From: Candidatus Poribacteria bacterium
GTDB lineage: Bacteria; Poribacteria; WGA-4E; UBA9662
DNA: 33,401 nucleotides
Reading direction: 5' to 3'
Assembly: GCA_002709695.1 (NCBI GenBank)
Contig: PAQF01000002.1
Location: forward strand, 15,891 to 49,291
Shown: one piece after another, positions 14,336 to 23,383 of the stretch
Numbering within the stretch: the stretch's first letter is position 1
Layout of the letters: every line of letters begins with the position of its first letter
The notes under the pieces: model-generated
The model's input: only the letters and a program-made list of their open reading frames with translations
What the model was told of the DNA's origin: nothing
The model's database searches: none
Program-made: the position numbers and the translations under genes

Positions 14336-16753
14336 CTAAAACCCTGGACCGACTGAAAAATGAAATTTCCCACTTCTATCATTAACCCGCAGATCGCGGT
14401 CCAACGGGAAACCGTACTCAAGTCTCACCAGCATACCACCACCAAGATCAAACCGAATACCAGCACCTACCCCTTTTTTAAAATCCAGATCACTGCGAGA
14501 CAAGTTGGAGAAACTCTGTTGCCAAACATTTCCAATATCAAAGAAAAAAACTCCAGTCAACTGTGGAGAAACAGGGATGCGATACTCGAAATTAGCATAA
14601 ATCTGCTTATTTCCCCCGTTGGGATTATATCCCCGGGGACCATCAGTAGGCACAATTTCAAAATCCTCGTATCCACGGACAGTATCAATACCTCCAATCC
14701 AAAAGCGTTCGAAGTAAAGTGGGTCTATTCTGTAAGCATCATAGTAGCTACCACTGCTTCTTGCGGATGACCTGCTATCAAGAATACCTCCACTCAAATG
14801 TGAGGCAAAGACAAAGTTTCCCCATGTTTTTAAAAACCAACTAAAATCTAAAGTGTATTTACGGAAATTATTATCAGCTCCAAGGAAACCACCGGAATAT
14901 TCGTATGAGATTGTACCATAAGCGCCGGAAATCGGATGATACAACGACGTTCTATAATCTCGTGTATCTCGAGATAATATTAAGGTCAAACTGCGGGTGA
15001 ACCTATCGAGATAATTTTCCAGTTCAACTCCTCCACCCTGGGTTGTTTTTCTGTGTTTCACATTTGCATCTTCATTACGGAAACGTATTGAGGCGTCAAC
15101 ATCTTCGAAGATTGGGCGACCGAGGGTCAACGAAACTCCTTTTCGACTATCGATGTATCGGACATGGCGGTAAGAGATATCAGTCAACCCACTAGAATAG
15201 CTGGTTAGTCCGCGATAATAACGCCGAGTATAAGTATTATTATATATCCTCATATTGGCACGGGTGGGTGATCCAAATATCCAAGGTGTACCTAACCGAA
15301 GTTCGGCTGTACGCCTATACCATGTTCCTACTTCACCCTTAAGATGAATGTTATAAGCTTGGCCCATCAGATTGTTTTCACCAACCTCAGCGATGCCAAA
15401 AAGTCCCCCTTCGCTTCCGTAACCACCACCAAGTGAGAACATCCCAGTTCGAGGTGATTCATCCAAATTAACATTGAGATTTCGTCTTTGCCCTTCTGTA
15501 TTACTAGGAACAAATTCAACGTTTCGGAGGAAACCCATCTGGAATAAACGTTGGCGGGCCTTGCGCAAAGCTTTCATATCCAAGAACTCACCTGTTTTAA
15601 TCTTTAATTGATCAAGTTCTCTGCGAATGACTTTCTTCTTAGTTTTCACTAAACCATTGATTTTGATCTGATCAATAACAATTACACTTCCTTCATCAAT
15701 GTCAATCAGAAAATCAACGAGACCTTCCGGCTCATTGTAGGATGGAACCGGATTCAACGTCATCAAAACGTAGCCTTCTTCATTGTAAAGTTGCTTAATT
15801 GCCAAAATAGATTTTTCAAATTCACCACGATTAAAGATTTCACCTTCTGCAGGGTTGAGCATACTTTGAATCTTCTCTTGATCAAAAGCGGGTTTTTCTG
15901 AGTAATTGACCTGCATATTATATTCATTGACGATATATTGCGGGCCTTCATCAATTTCGATGTTAATGATTATACCAATTTCATCCTTGGTAAAATGTTT
16001 TTCGTGTTTGATTAGCTTAGCCTGCGCGTACCCACTGTCTTGATAGAAAGTCAGGATGCGACTGAGGTCTTCTTCAAAAGTTGCTTCATCAAAGCGCTTA
16101 TCCACACGAGTCTTAATCTTTTTTCGTAATTTCTCCGATGATATCCCGTTATTACCATAAAGATTGACCTCTTGTATTTTGATCCGTGCTCCTTCACTGA
16201 TCTCAAAGGTAATCGAAACGGCATCGGTTTCAGGTTCTGGATCCGTATGAACCTTTACGCTAGCCAGATAATATCCTTCTTTTTTGTAAAGTTGGAGAAT
16301 TGCCTGTTCACTACGCCAACTGAGACGCGGGTTATAGATCTCACCTGATTTTAATGTGATTGCCTCCTTGATTTTGCCAAACTTGATTTTTTCGTTACCA
16401 ATGATATTTATTCGACCCTCAATCTTTGGGCTTTCCTTAACATTAAATATTACATTCAATCCTCCATTTTCCGCAGTTCCTACATCGACAAAAATGTCAG
16501 AAAAAAGCCCAGTATCTTTGTATAGGTTCTTAATATCTTTCGATAGTTGATCCGGATCTATTTCTTGACCGATTTTTGTTTGTACGATTGAGCGAAGTAC
16601 ATCTTCAGGAACCTTAGCTAAACCTTGAAAGGATATTCTTTTTACACTTAGGGGATTCTCACTCTTTTGGGAATCTTCAATGTTCGGAGTTTCTTGAGAA
16701 TAACCGAAGAGGCTAGCAAAAAACAAAATGAAAGTAATTGTGATTTTCCGCAT
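14336..16753 (-). CDS. bamA: BamA, outer-membrane protein assembly factor
   Basis: I start this at ATG 16753 (805 residues): MRKITITFILFFASLFGYS is a signal peptide, AGGA lies six bases upstream, and the longer frame would overlap ilvE. Five POTRA domains can be recognised by their opening strands (SVKRISFQGL, GRINIIGNEKI, KIQEVNLYGNNG, NEYNMQVNYSEK, IDQIKINGLVKT) and their GY/GF closing helices. A 16-strand barrel follows from about residue 445. The loop-6 lid motif is present (IGGIDTVRGYEDF), and the protein ends with the barrel signal ...FSVGPGF. It inserts beta-barrel proteins in the outer membrane, proving a didermic cell. Confidence 0.97.
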   Translation of the reverse strand: MRKITITFILFFASLFGYSQETPNIEDSQKSENPLSVKRISFQGLAKVPEDVLRSIVQTKIGQEIDPDQLSKDIKNLYKDTGLFSDIFVDVGTAENGGLNVIFNVKESPKIEGRINIIGNEKIKFGKIKEAITLKSGEIYNPRLSWRSEQAILQLYKKEGYYLASVKVHTDPEPETDAVSITFEISEGARIKIQEVNLYGNNGISSEKLRKKIKTRVDKRFDEATFEEDLSRILTFYQDSGYAQAKLIKHEKHFTKDEIGIIINIEIDEGPQYIVNEYNMQVNYSEKPAFDQEKIQSMLNPAEGEIFNRGEFEKSILAIKQLYNEEGYVLMTLNPVPSYNEPEGLVDFLIDIDEGSVIVIDQIKINGLVKTKKKVIRRELDQLKIKTGEFLDMKALRKARQRLFQMGFLRNVEFVPSNTEGQRRNLNVNLDESPRTGMFSLGGGYGSEGGLFGIAEVGENNLMGQAYNIHLKGEVGTWYRRTAELRLGTPWIFGSPTRANMRIYNNTYTRRYYRGLTSYSSGLTDISYRHVRYIDSRKGVSLTLGRPIFEDVDASIRFRNEDANVKHRKTTQGGGVELENYLDRFTRSLTLILSRDTRDYRTSLYHPISGAYGTISYEYSGGFLGADNNFRKYTLDFSWFLKTWGNFVFASHLSGGILDSRSSARSSGSYYDAYRIDPLYFERFWIGGIDTVRGYEDFEIVPTDGPRGYNPNGGNKQIYANFEYRIPVSPQLTGVFFFDIGNVWQQSFSNLSRSDLDFKKGVGAGIRFDLGGGMLVRLEYGFPLDRDLRVNDRSGKFHFSVGPGF

Positions 16754-16760
16754 TCTATTC

Positions 16761-17630
16761 CTAATAAATTGGGGTGCCAATAACCTGAGTAAGTTGATGG
16801 AATTTATCCATAAGAATTTGTGTAATTGTACCTGGTATCCCCTCACCAATTACACGTTTGTCAATCATAACAACCGGGATAACTTCCGCGGCTGTTCCGG
16901 TCAAAAAACATTCGTCTGCCATATACAAATCATGTCGTGTAAAGACTTTTTCTTCAACTGTATAATCTCGCTCACGCGCGAGATCAATAACAGCATTGCG
17001 TGTAATCCCTTCCAGAATGCCGACATGCGTGGGTGGAGTTACAATAATATCGTCTTTAACAAAAAACACATTGTCGCCGGTACACTCAACTACTTGCCCT
17101 GCAGTATTTAGCATGAGTGCCTCAACGACACCAGCCAGTTTGCCCTCAATTTTGGCCAGAATATTGTTAAGATAATTTAGTGATTTTATACGTGGATTCA
17201 CAGCTTCTGCATAATTCCGTGTGGCTGCAACGGTGACAATTTCAAGCCCATTTTTATAGAATTCTGAAGGATAAAGTTCAATGGCATCAGCAATAATGAT
17301 AGTCGAAGGTTTGGTACATTTATCGGGGTCAAGTCCAAGATCTCCTTCTCCACGCGTGACAATTAGACGAATGTATGCATCCCGGAGATTATTTTCGCGA
17401 AGTGTAGCTAATACTGCAACTTCCATTTCTTCAATAGAGAGAGAAATGTTTAACAATATAGCCTTAGCTGACTCATACAATCTCTTGAGATGTTCATCTA
17501 ATTTGAATACGCGGCCATTGTATGATCTGATTCCTTCAAATACACCATCGCCGTAAAGCAAGCCGTGATCGAAAACCGAAATCTTAGCATCATTCTTAGC
17601 AAAAAATTGACCATCAATATAGACCTTCAT
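16761..17630 (-). CDS. ilvE: Branched-chain amino acid aminotransferase
   Basis: This 289-residue fold-type IV PLP enzyme has VFDHGLLYGDGVFEGIR near the N-terminus and the PLP lysine K149 in RIKSLNYLNN. The conserved EALMLNTAGQVVECTGDNVFFV and FLTGTAAEVIPV segments are also present. It transfers the amino group between glutamate and branched-chain 2-oxo acids. D-amino-acid aminotransferase or aminodeoxychorismate lyase are related alternatives, but the NYL and EVIPV patterns fit IlvE best. It sits between lolD (40 bases) and bamA (7 bases), an odd metabolic insertion in an envelope run. The ATG is at 17630. Confidence 0.92.
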   Translation of the reverse strand: MKVYIDGQFFAKNDAKISVFDHGLLYGDGVFEGIRSYNGRVFKLDEHLKRLYESAKAILLNISLSIEEMEVAVLATLRENNLRDAYIRLIVTRGEGDLGLDPDKCTKPSTIIIADAIELYPSEFYKNGLEIVTVAATRNYAEAVNPRIKSLNYLNNILAKIEGKLAGVVEALMLNTAGQVVECTGDNVFFVKDDIIVTPPTHVGILEGITRNAVIDLARERDYTVEEKVFTRHDLYMADECFLTGTAAEVIPVVMIDKRVIGEGIPGTITQILMDKFHQLTQVIGTPIY

Positions 17631-17670
17631 AGGTTAGAGGTCTCCTTTATAATATATACTCACTTTATTT

Positions 17671-18381
17671 CTATGTTTCGACAATCTGGTTTTGATCTGT
17701 TATTCTGCCGTCAACGATATGAACGATGCGGTCTGTCCTTTGTGCCAGACCATGATCATGCGTTACCAGAATCAACGTTCGATCCAAACGATCATTAAGA
17801 TCCCACAACAGATCTAAGATATCAGCGCTTGTTTTTCTATCCAAATTGCCGGTAGGCTCATCTGCCAAAATCACTTTCGGTTGGTTAATCAACGCACGTC
17901 CAATAGCAATGCGTTGACGCTCCCCTCCCGAAAGTTCACTTGGATAATGATTGGATCGGTCAACTAGACCAACATAATCTAGAATCTCGTTAGCGGAGCT
18001 ATAAGTTTCCGAAACATTCTTTCTTGCGATCAAACCACCAATTGCGATATTTTCGAGTGCCGTAAACTCAGGTAATAGATGGTGGGACTGAAAAATAAAG
18101 CCAACTTCTAAATTTCGAAACTGATCCAACTTCCGATCACTATATGCGTGGATATTTCGGTCCTCGAAGAAAACACTTCCACTAGTTGGTCTGTCTAATC
18201 CGCCAATTAGGTGCAAAAGTGTACTTTTTCCAACGCCCGATTTACCAAGGATAGCCAGAATCTCCCCTTGTTGAACTTCTATATCCACTCCCTTTAGAAC
18301 TTCTATTGGAGTTGTAATATCATCGGAAGTGGCATCCACATACGTTTTATGTAGATTCTCCACACGAATGAGATTACTCAT
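17671..18381 (-). CDS. lolD: Lipoprotein-release ABC transporter ATPase LolD
   Basis: This 236-residue ATPase has Walker A GKSGVGKST (about residues 46-54), the Q-loop FQSHHLLPEF, signature LSGGERQR and Walker B VILADEPTGNLD. The H-loop LVTHDH closes the set. It powers extraction of lipoproteins from the inner membrane for passage to the outer membrane. The start overlaps the end of lolC by 8 bases, which identifies it as LolD rather than a general MacB-type ATPase. Together with lnt in the same run it shows a complete lipoprotein route. Confidence 0.95.
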   Translation of the reverse strand: MSNLIRVENLHKTYVDATSDDITTPIEVLKGVDIEVQQGEILAILGKSGVGKSTLLHLIGGLDRPTSGSVFFEDRNIHAYSDRKLDQFRNLEVGFIFQSHHLLPEFTALENIAIGGLIARKNVSETYSSANEILDYVGLVDRSNHYPSELSGGERQRIAIGRALINQPKVILADEPTGNLDRKTSADILDLLWDLNDRLDRTLILVTHDHGLAQRTDRIVHIVDGRITDQNQIVET

Positions 18382-19852
18382 AACGCAGAGCCTCGACTGG
18401 ATTTAATTTTGACGCTTGCCATGCAGGATAAAGTGTTGCTAACAAACAAATGAAAAAGGAGGAGAAATTGATAACCCCGACAAAAAACCAGTCAATTTTA
18501 ACCGCCAGTCGATTAAGTTGGTAGACTTCACTGTTAATTTGAATCGGCTGTACAAGGCAATAAAGAACAAACGCTATTATTCCTAACCAGAGCAGGCTAA
18601 TGGCGAACTTTAAGCTCCTAGATCTACGAATTGTCTGATGTAGTGCGATTGCAACTTGCAAGAAAATGGGGACAAAAATCAACAAAGCAAACCACCGTGA
18701 AGGACGAACAACTTCTAGGGCAAGAAGGACACAGATTCCAATGCCAAGTGCACTACCTAAAACAATGCCGAGAAAACCAATAATGCAACCTTGCAAAACA
18801 AATATAATCAGAATTTTCATTTTCGAAGAGCCCATTGATCTAAGAATGCCAATTTCACGCGTTTTTTCCATCACCATCATTATCAATGTACTAGCAATAT
18901 TAAAAGAGGCTACAAGAATGATCAAGGCTTCAATAATGACTGTAACCAATTTTTCCAACTGGATAGCTTCAAAAAGGGCCGCGTGTGACTCGACCCAAGT
19001 ACTGGTTCTTGGAACAGAATAGAGTCCTGAATTGGAAAATTTTATCTCCCGACGAATTTTATTAGCTATTGTGCTGGCAATCTCTGGAGTAGTTGTTCGT
19101 ACCTGGATCAGATTTATATGATTCTTCTGGTTGTAAAGATCTTGCGCTATTTCGAGTGAGATGAAGCCAAATGCATTGTCATAAGCGAACATTCCAGATT
19201 CGTAGAGACCAATAACAACAAAATTACTCACATCAGCAAAAAAAGTACTCGGATTAGCTGGGTTGGGTTCCATCTTAGAGATAAGTCGCAAAACGTCACC
19301 TCTGTTTATATCAAGTCGACTAGCCACACTAGAACCCAAGACAATGCCACCTTTGATTGTCTCACGCTGAGAACTCCGGTGACGTACGTCCTCCAGAAGG
19401 GCAGAATCGTGGAAATCGAAAGATCCATCCACAAACCCTGAAAACCCAGTTACGTCATTTTCTAAAATGGGGTCAATACCTTTAATGTAAATCGTACCTT
19501 CAATTCGTTTTGATCTCTTCGGCTGAATTGCTAACTGGCTATAAATCACAGGAGACGCTGAGACAACACCGGCAATTCCTTGTATTTTATCAATTTGCTC
19601 CTGATAATTATTAAAATACCCTTTTGTCGATCTCACATTGACATGTGCTTGGTTAATAAGGAACTTATCTTTCAAACTCTGTTCAAAACCGTTCATCACT
19701 GATATTACCAAAATAACTGTGGCAATACCAATTGCAACGCCGCCAACTGAAATAAGGCTAATGATCGAAATAAAGGATTGCTTGCGTCTTGACCTTAAAT
19801 ACCTAGAAGAAACTAACCATTCAAATGAGTAAAGGATTCTAGTTAAACCCAT
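18374..19852 (-). CDS. lolC: Lipoprotein-release ABC transporter permease LolC/LolE type
   Basis: This 492-residue permease has the N-terminal cytoplasmic start FEWLVSSRYLRSRRKQSFISIISLISVGGVAIGI (residues 9-42), a first membrane helix, then a large periplasmic domain (about 50-290). The FtsX-like helices follow (MVMEKTREIGILRSMG, LQGCIIGFLGIVLGSALG), and the end is LLATLYPAWQASKLNPVEALRYE. Family members have about 410 residues. The excess is mainly an insertion at about 380-442 holding two more hydrophobic segments. One gene is present rather than a lolC/lolE pair, so a homodimer (LolF-like) is likely. The ATG overlaps the lysS stop (TAATG). Confidence 0.93.
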   Translation of the reverse strand: MGLTRILYSFEWLVSSRYLRSRRKQSFISIISLISVGGVAIGIATVILVISVMNGFEQSLKDKFLINQAHVNVRSTKGYFNNYQEQIDKIQGIAGVVSASPVIYSQLAIQPKRSKRIEGTIYIKGIDPILENDVTGFSGFVDGSFDFHDSALLEDVRHRSSQRETIKGGIVLGSSVASRLDINRGDVLRLISKMEPNPANPSTFFADVSNFVVIGLYESGMFAYDNAFGFISLEIAQDLYNQKNHINLIQVRTTTPEIASTIANKIRREIKFSNSGLYSVPRTSTWVESHAALFEAIQLEKLVTVIIEALIILVASFNIASTLIMMVMEKTREIGILRSMGSSKMKILIIFVLQGCIIGFLGIVLGSALGIGICVLLALEVVRPSRWFALLIFVPIFLQVAIALHQTIRRSRSLKFAISLLWLGIIAFVLYCLVQPIQINSEVYQLNRLAVKIDWFFVGVINFSSFFICLLATLYPAWQASKLNPVEALRYE

Positions 19853-21324
19853 TAACGCTCTGGTCTCATCTGCGGAAAAAGGATCACATCACGGATCGAA
19901 CCTTGGTCAGTCAAGAGCATCGTCAAACGATCGATACCAATACCTAACCCACCTGTAGGAGGCATACCATATTCCAATGCGCGGAGATAGTCCTCATCCA
20001 TCATAAACGCCTCCTCATCTCCTAACTCTCGTTTGCTAGCTTGCTCCATAAATCGTTTCCGTTGATCAATTGGATCGTTTAATTCGCTGAAGGCGTTACC
20101 GATCTCCATCCCATTAATAAAAAGCTCAAAGCGTTCGACAAACTGCTCATCGCCACTTTTTTTCTTAGCTAAAGGTGACACTTCGATCGGATAGTCAAAA
20201 ATAAAAGTCGGCTGAATTAATTTAGGTTCGACTAAAACCTCAAATAAATCGGCGATTAAATTTCCACGGGCGCTATCGTTTTCTACATCTTCCCCCAAGC
20301 CCTTCAGAATACCAACAAGTTCAAAATCACTTTTCCCCTCAATGTCGATCCCTGCTACTTCGTTGATAGAATCAACCATAGTCATACGTTTCCATGGAGG
20401 CATATATGAAATTAGTGTGCCTTGGCAACCGATCTCAACCTCGTCAAAAACAGTTTTGGCAATATGGGAAATCATATTTTCTGTCAAGTCCATCATATCC
20501 CTATAGTCGGCGTAAGCCTGATATAGTTCAATCATAGTGAACTCAGGATTATGGTCACGGTCCATACCTTCGTTGCGAAAGTCCTTAGCAAATTCGTAAA
20601 CTCTGTCTAAACCTCCAACAATTAATCGTTTCAAATATAGTTCATTCGCTATTCGTAAAAAAAGTGGAATATCAAGTACGTTGTGATATGTAGTGAATGG
20701 TCGAGCGTTAGCACCACCGTAGATTGGTTGAAGGATGGGCGTTTCAACCTCAAGATAATCCAAATTATTCAGAAAGTCACGCATTGTCTGAATAATCTTT
20801 GATCGGTTAATAAAAACTTCCTTGACTTCTTGATTCATTATTAAGTCAGCGTAGCGCTGGCGATAGCGTGTTTCTTTGTCTTGCAAACCATGGAATTTCT
20901 CAGGTAATGGTCGGTACGATTTTGACAAGAGTACTACGTCACGAGCGGAAACTGTAATCTCTCCCGTTCGAGTTCGAAAAACGTTACCACACACGCCAAT
21001 AAAATCGCCAATATCAAGTTTTTTGTAAATCTCGTACGTTTCAACTCCAATGTTATTTTTTTGCACATAAATCTGGATTTGGCCCCGACCATCTTGGAGA
21101 TGTGCGAAACCGCTATTGCCATGATCTCTACGTGTCATAATACGTCCAGAAATAATAACGGATTGTGTCTCATCCGTTTCATTTCCTACCTCGGAAAATT
21201 TCTCGAGAATTTCGGCTGAAGTATGGTCAGGAGAATATTTATGCGGGTATAGTTCCACGCCAAGTTGAGACAACTCGTCAATTTTCGCTTGGCGTTGTCG
21301 CATAACATCACTAATATTTTCCAA
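19852..21324 (-). CDS. lysS: Lysyl-tRNA synthetase, class II
   Basis: This 490-residue class II enzyme has an N-terminal OB-fold tRNA-binding domain (about 55-150: ISGRIMTRRDHGNSGFAHLQDGRG). The catalytic domain follows, with motif 1 around FLNNLDYLEVETPILQ, motif 2 YEFAKDFRNEGMDRDHNPEFT and motif 3 GGLGIGIDRLTMLL. The lysine-specific NELYLKRLIVGG is present. It charges tRNA-Lys. The start is TTG at 21324, chosen because AAGGA lies seven bases upstream; an ATG at codon 8 has no such site. It lies 20 bases after prfB, and a prfB-lysS order is common in bacteria. Confidence 0.97.
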   Translation of the reverse strand: MENISDVMRQRQAKIDELSQLGVELYPHKYSPDHTSAEILEKFSEVGNETDETQSVIISGRIMTRRDHGNSGFAHLQDGRGQIQIYVQKNNIGVETYEIYKKLDIGDFIGVCGNVFRTRTGEITVSARDVVLLSKSYRPLPEKFHGLQDKETRYRQRYADLIMNQEVKEVFINRSKIIQTMRDFLNNLDYLEVETPILQPIYGGANARPFTTYHNVLDIPLFLRIANELYLKRLIVGGLDRVYEFAKDFRNEGMDRDHNPEFTMIELYQAYADYRDMMDLTENMISHIAKTVFDEVEIGCQGTLISYMPPWKRMTMVDSINEVAGIDIEGKSDFELVGILKGLGEDVENDSARGNLIADLFEVLVEPKLIQPTFIFDYPIEVSPLAKKKSGDEQFVERFELFINGMEIGNAFSELNDPIDQRKRFMEQASKRELGDEEAFMMDEDYLRALEYGMPPTGGLGIGIDRLTMLLTDQGSIRDVILFPQMRPER

Positions 21325-21344
21325 TTTAAAATCCTTTTAAAACC

Positions 21345-22446
21345 CTAGTTTTTCTGTTTAAGTTTAAGATAAGCTTCAATAAACACATTCAAATCTCCAT
21401 CTAAGACAGCATCAACATTTCCTGTTTCAACCTCAGTTCGAGCGTCTTTGACTAATCGGTATGGGTGCATGACATAAGATCTAATCTGGCTTCCAAAATT
21501 TATGTCTGGTCGAACACCCTGAAGTTGTTCCATCTCCTTGCGTTGCTCTGCTTGATAATGTTCGTAAAGTCGAGATCTCAAAACTTTCATAGCCAATTCA
21601 CGGTTTTTATGTTGAGACCTCTCATTTTGGCATTGCGCAACAATACCGGTCGGTTCATGTGTAATACGCACGGCAGAATCGGTAGTATTAACATGTTGTC
21701 CACCAGCGCCTCCAGCACGATAGAAATCAATTCGTATATCGCTTGGATTAATTTCTACCCCAATGTTATCATCAATTTCAGGAGTAACGGAGAGCGAAGC
21801 AAAAGAGGTATGACGGCGATTATTAAAATCAAAAGGTGAGATTCTGACAAGTCGGTGAATGCCTGCTTCAGCCTGAAGATAGCCAAATGCGGGGTCGCCA
21901 CTGACAAGAATGGTAACACTCTTAATTCCTGCCTCTTCAGCAGGAGTTAATTCAAGAGTTTCAGTTTTGTAGTTTTGCCGCTCACACCAACGCAAATACA
22001 TTCGCATTAGCATACGTGCCCAATCTTGGGATTCTGTTCCACCAGCTCCAGGACGAATATTGATAATTGCATTACTATGGTCATGCTCGCCAGCAAGCAT
22101 GATCTTCAATTCCAGGTGATCTATTTGATTAGTAACCTGATGTAAATTATCTTTGATCTCGTCGGCTAAACCTTCCTCATCTTCTTCGAGTGCCAATTCA
22201 ATTAAGACTTGTAGATCCTCAAGGAGGCGACCGATTTTATTGTACTCTTCAATTTCATCTTGCAACCGTGAGATTTGCTGTGTTACTCTTTGAGCGACTT
22301 GAGAGTCATTCCAAAAATCGGTATCTGTTGCCTGTTTCTCGAGGCGTTCTAGATCTTCTCCCTTTTTATCTAAGTCAAAGATAACCTCGTATTTCAATCA
22401 AACGACTCGAAGTTGCTTCAATTTCAGTCTGTAGATCTGTCAGCAT
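21345..22446 (-). CDS. prfB: Peptide chain release factor 2, with programmed +1 frameshift
   Basis: RF2 ends translation at UGA and UAA. The gene begins at ATG 22446 (GGGAG upstream) and encodes 23 residues (MLTDLQTEIEATSSRLIEIR, then GYL) up to an in-frame TGA at 22375-22377. A +1 shift at CTT-TGA-C continues as DLDKKGEDLERLEK for 343 residues, about 366 in total, close to the E. coli length. The SPF tripeptide that reads UGA is seen in RISPFDFNN, and the catalytic GGQ in AGGAGGQHVN. The start lies 23 bases inside the diguanylate cyclase gene. A standalone start at 22397 would remove the N-terminal helix and is not likely. Confidence 0.96.
22374..22388 (-). promoter_or_regulatory. prfB: RF2 autoregulatory frameshift site
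   Basis: On the minus strand the slippery CTT TGA C (22380-22374) is preceded, four bases upstream, by GAGG (22385-22388), which can pair with the 16S rRNA as the stimulating Shine-Dalgarno-like sequence. Low RF2 leads to a +1 shift and more RF2. This is the same heptamer core as in E. coli. Confidence 0.92.
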
Positions 22447-23383
22447 TTTTATCTTCTCCCTCAATTTTCGAATTCGCTGATGGCCTGTTTTCAGCAACCC
22501 GTACTTTGTTGCCTCCATCCTTCTTAGCTTCGTAAAGTGCTACATCTGCCTTGCTAATTAGGTCTAACGCATTCTCATTTTCTTGGCACACTGTGGCTAC
22601 ACCAAAACTCATTGTAATATCAACCTTGCTTCCTAGAATCTGTAGTAAATCTTCTTCCACCGTAACTCTGATGCGCTCGGCTAATTGGAATACCCCCTCA
22701 GCATTACAGTTGTTTAGCACAATTAGAAATTCATCACCACCATAACGCCCAACGAAATCAACTGGTCTGGTAAGATTTAGTAATTTCTGTGAAATTTGAC
22801 AAAGAACTTCGTCTCCAGCAAGATGGCCGTACGTATCATTTGTGTGCTTAAAATCATCAAGATCCATCATAGCAATACTTACACAATTCCCCCTATTTCC
22901 AAGAAGGCCAAGTCGTCTTTGCAATTCACTAATAATTTCGTTGTGATTGAGGAGGCCTGTCATTAGATCGTGGCGGGCTGTGTACCGAAGTTCCTTTTGA
23001 GTATTCATCAACTCCATCTGAAGATCAAGAATTTTTTTTGCAACTTTTAGGCGCACCTCCAGTTCATATCCATAAACAGGCATTCGCAGGCAATCGTCAA
23101 TACCTTCCATAAGCATCAAATCAACTAATTGGTCTTCATCCACCAACGCCAACATATATAAAGGAAAATCTGTTTTTTTTCGACGAATTTCTCGGTGAAC
23201 TGCTACTAATTCAACTTTTTGGTTGGAGTCAAACAACACAATGGCAGGTAACTCCGTTTCAATCAAGGCACGACGAACTGTACTCAAATCAGTTGCAACG
23301 ATAACTTCATCATCTTGAGACAACAACGTCTTTTTCAGTAAAGCGTGTGACGACTCATCAGCTATTATGAGTAGCGTCTTCAA
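22424..23383 (-). CDS. Diguanylate cyclase with N-terminal receiver-like domain
   Basis: This 319-residue cytoplasmic protein has residues 1-115 folded like a receiver domain (LLIIADESSHALL, possible phospho-acceptor D52 in VLFDSNQK). A short helix connects to a GGDEF domain (about 135-295: DLMTGLLNHNEI, MDLDDFKHTNDTYGHLAGD, RYGGDEF at 213-219). The GGDEF motif is intact, so it should make cyclic di-GMP. The inhibitory I-site RPVD (206-209) is present for product feedback. The last 25 residues are charged and disordered. The start is TTG at 23383, overlapping the lnt stop by 4 bases, with AGAGGA upstream. The receiver lacks a clear acidic pair at its start, so phosphorylation is uncertain. 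Confidence 0.93.
   Translation of the reverse strand: MKTLLIIADESSHALLKKTLLSQDDEVIVATDLSTVRRALIETELPAIVLFDSNQKVELVAVHREIRRKKTDFPLYMLALVDEDQLVDLMLMEGIDDCLRMPVYGYELEVRLKVAKKILDLQMELMNTQKELRYTARHDLMTGLLNHNEIISELQRRLGLLGNRGNCVSIAMMDLDDFKHTNDTYGHLAGDEVLCQISQKLLNLTRPVDFVGRYGGDEFLIVLNNCNAEGVFQLAERIRVTVEEDLLQILGSKVDITMSFGVATVCQENENALDLISKADVALYEAKKDGGNKVRVAENRPSANSKIEGEDKNADRSTD

Noticed and set aside
16754-16849. N-terminal 32-residue extension of BamA
   Set aside because: It would overlap ilvE by 89 bases and place residues before a clear signal peptide. ATG 16753 has a good ribosome-binding site.
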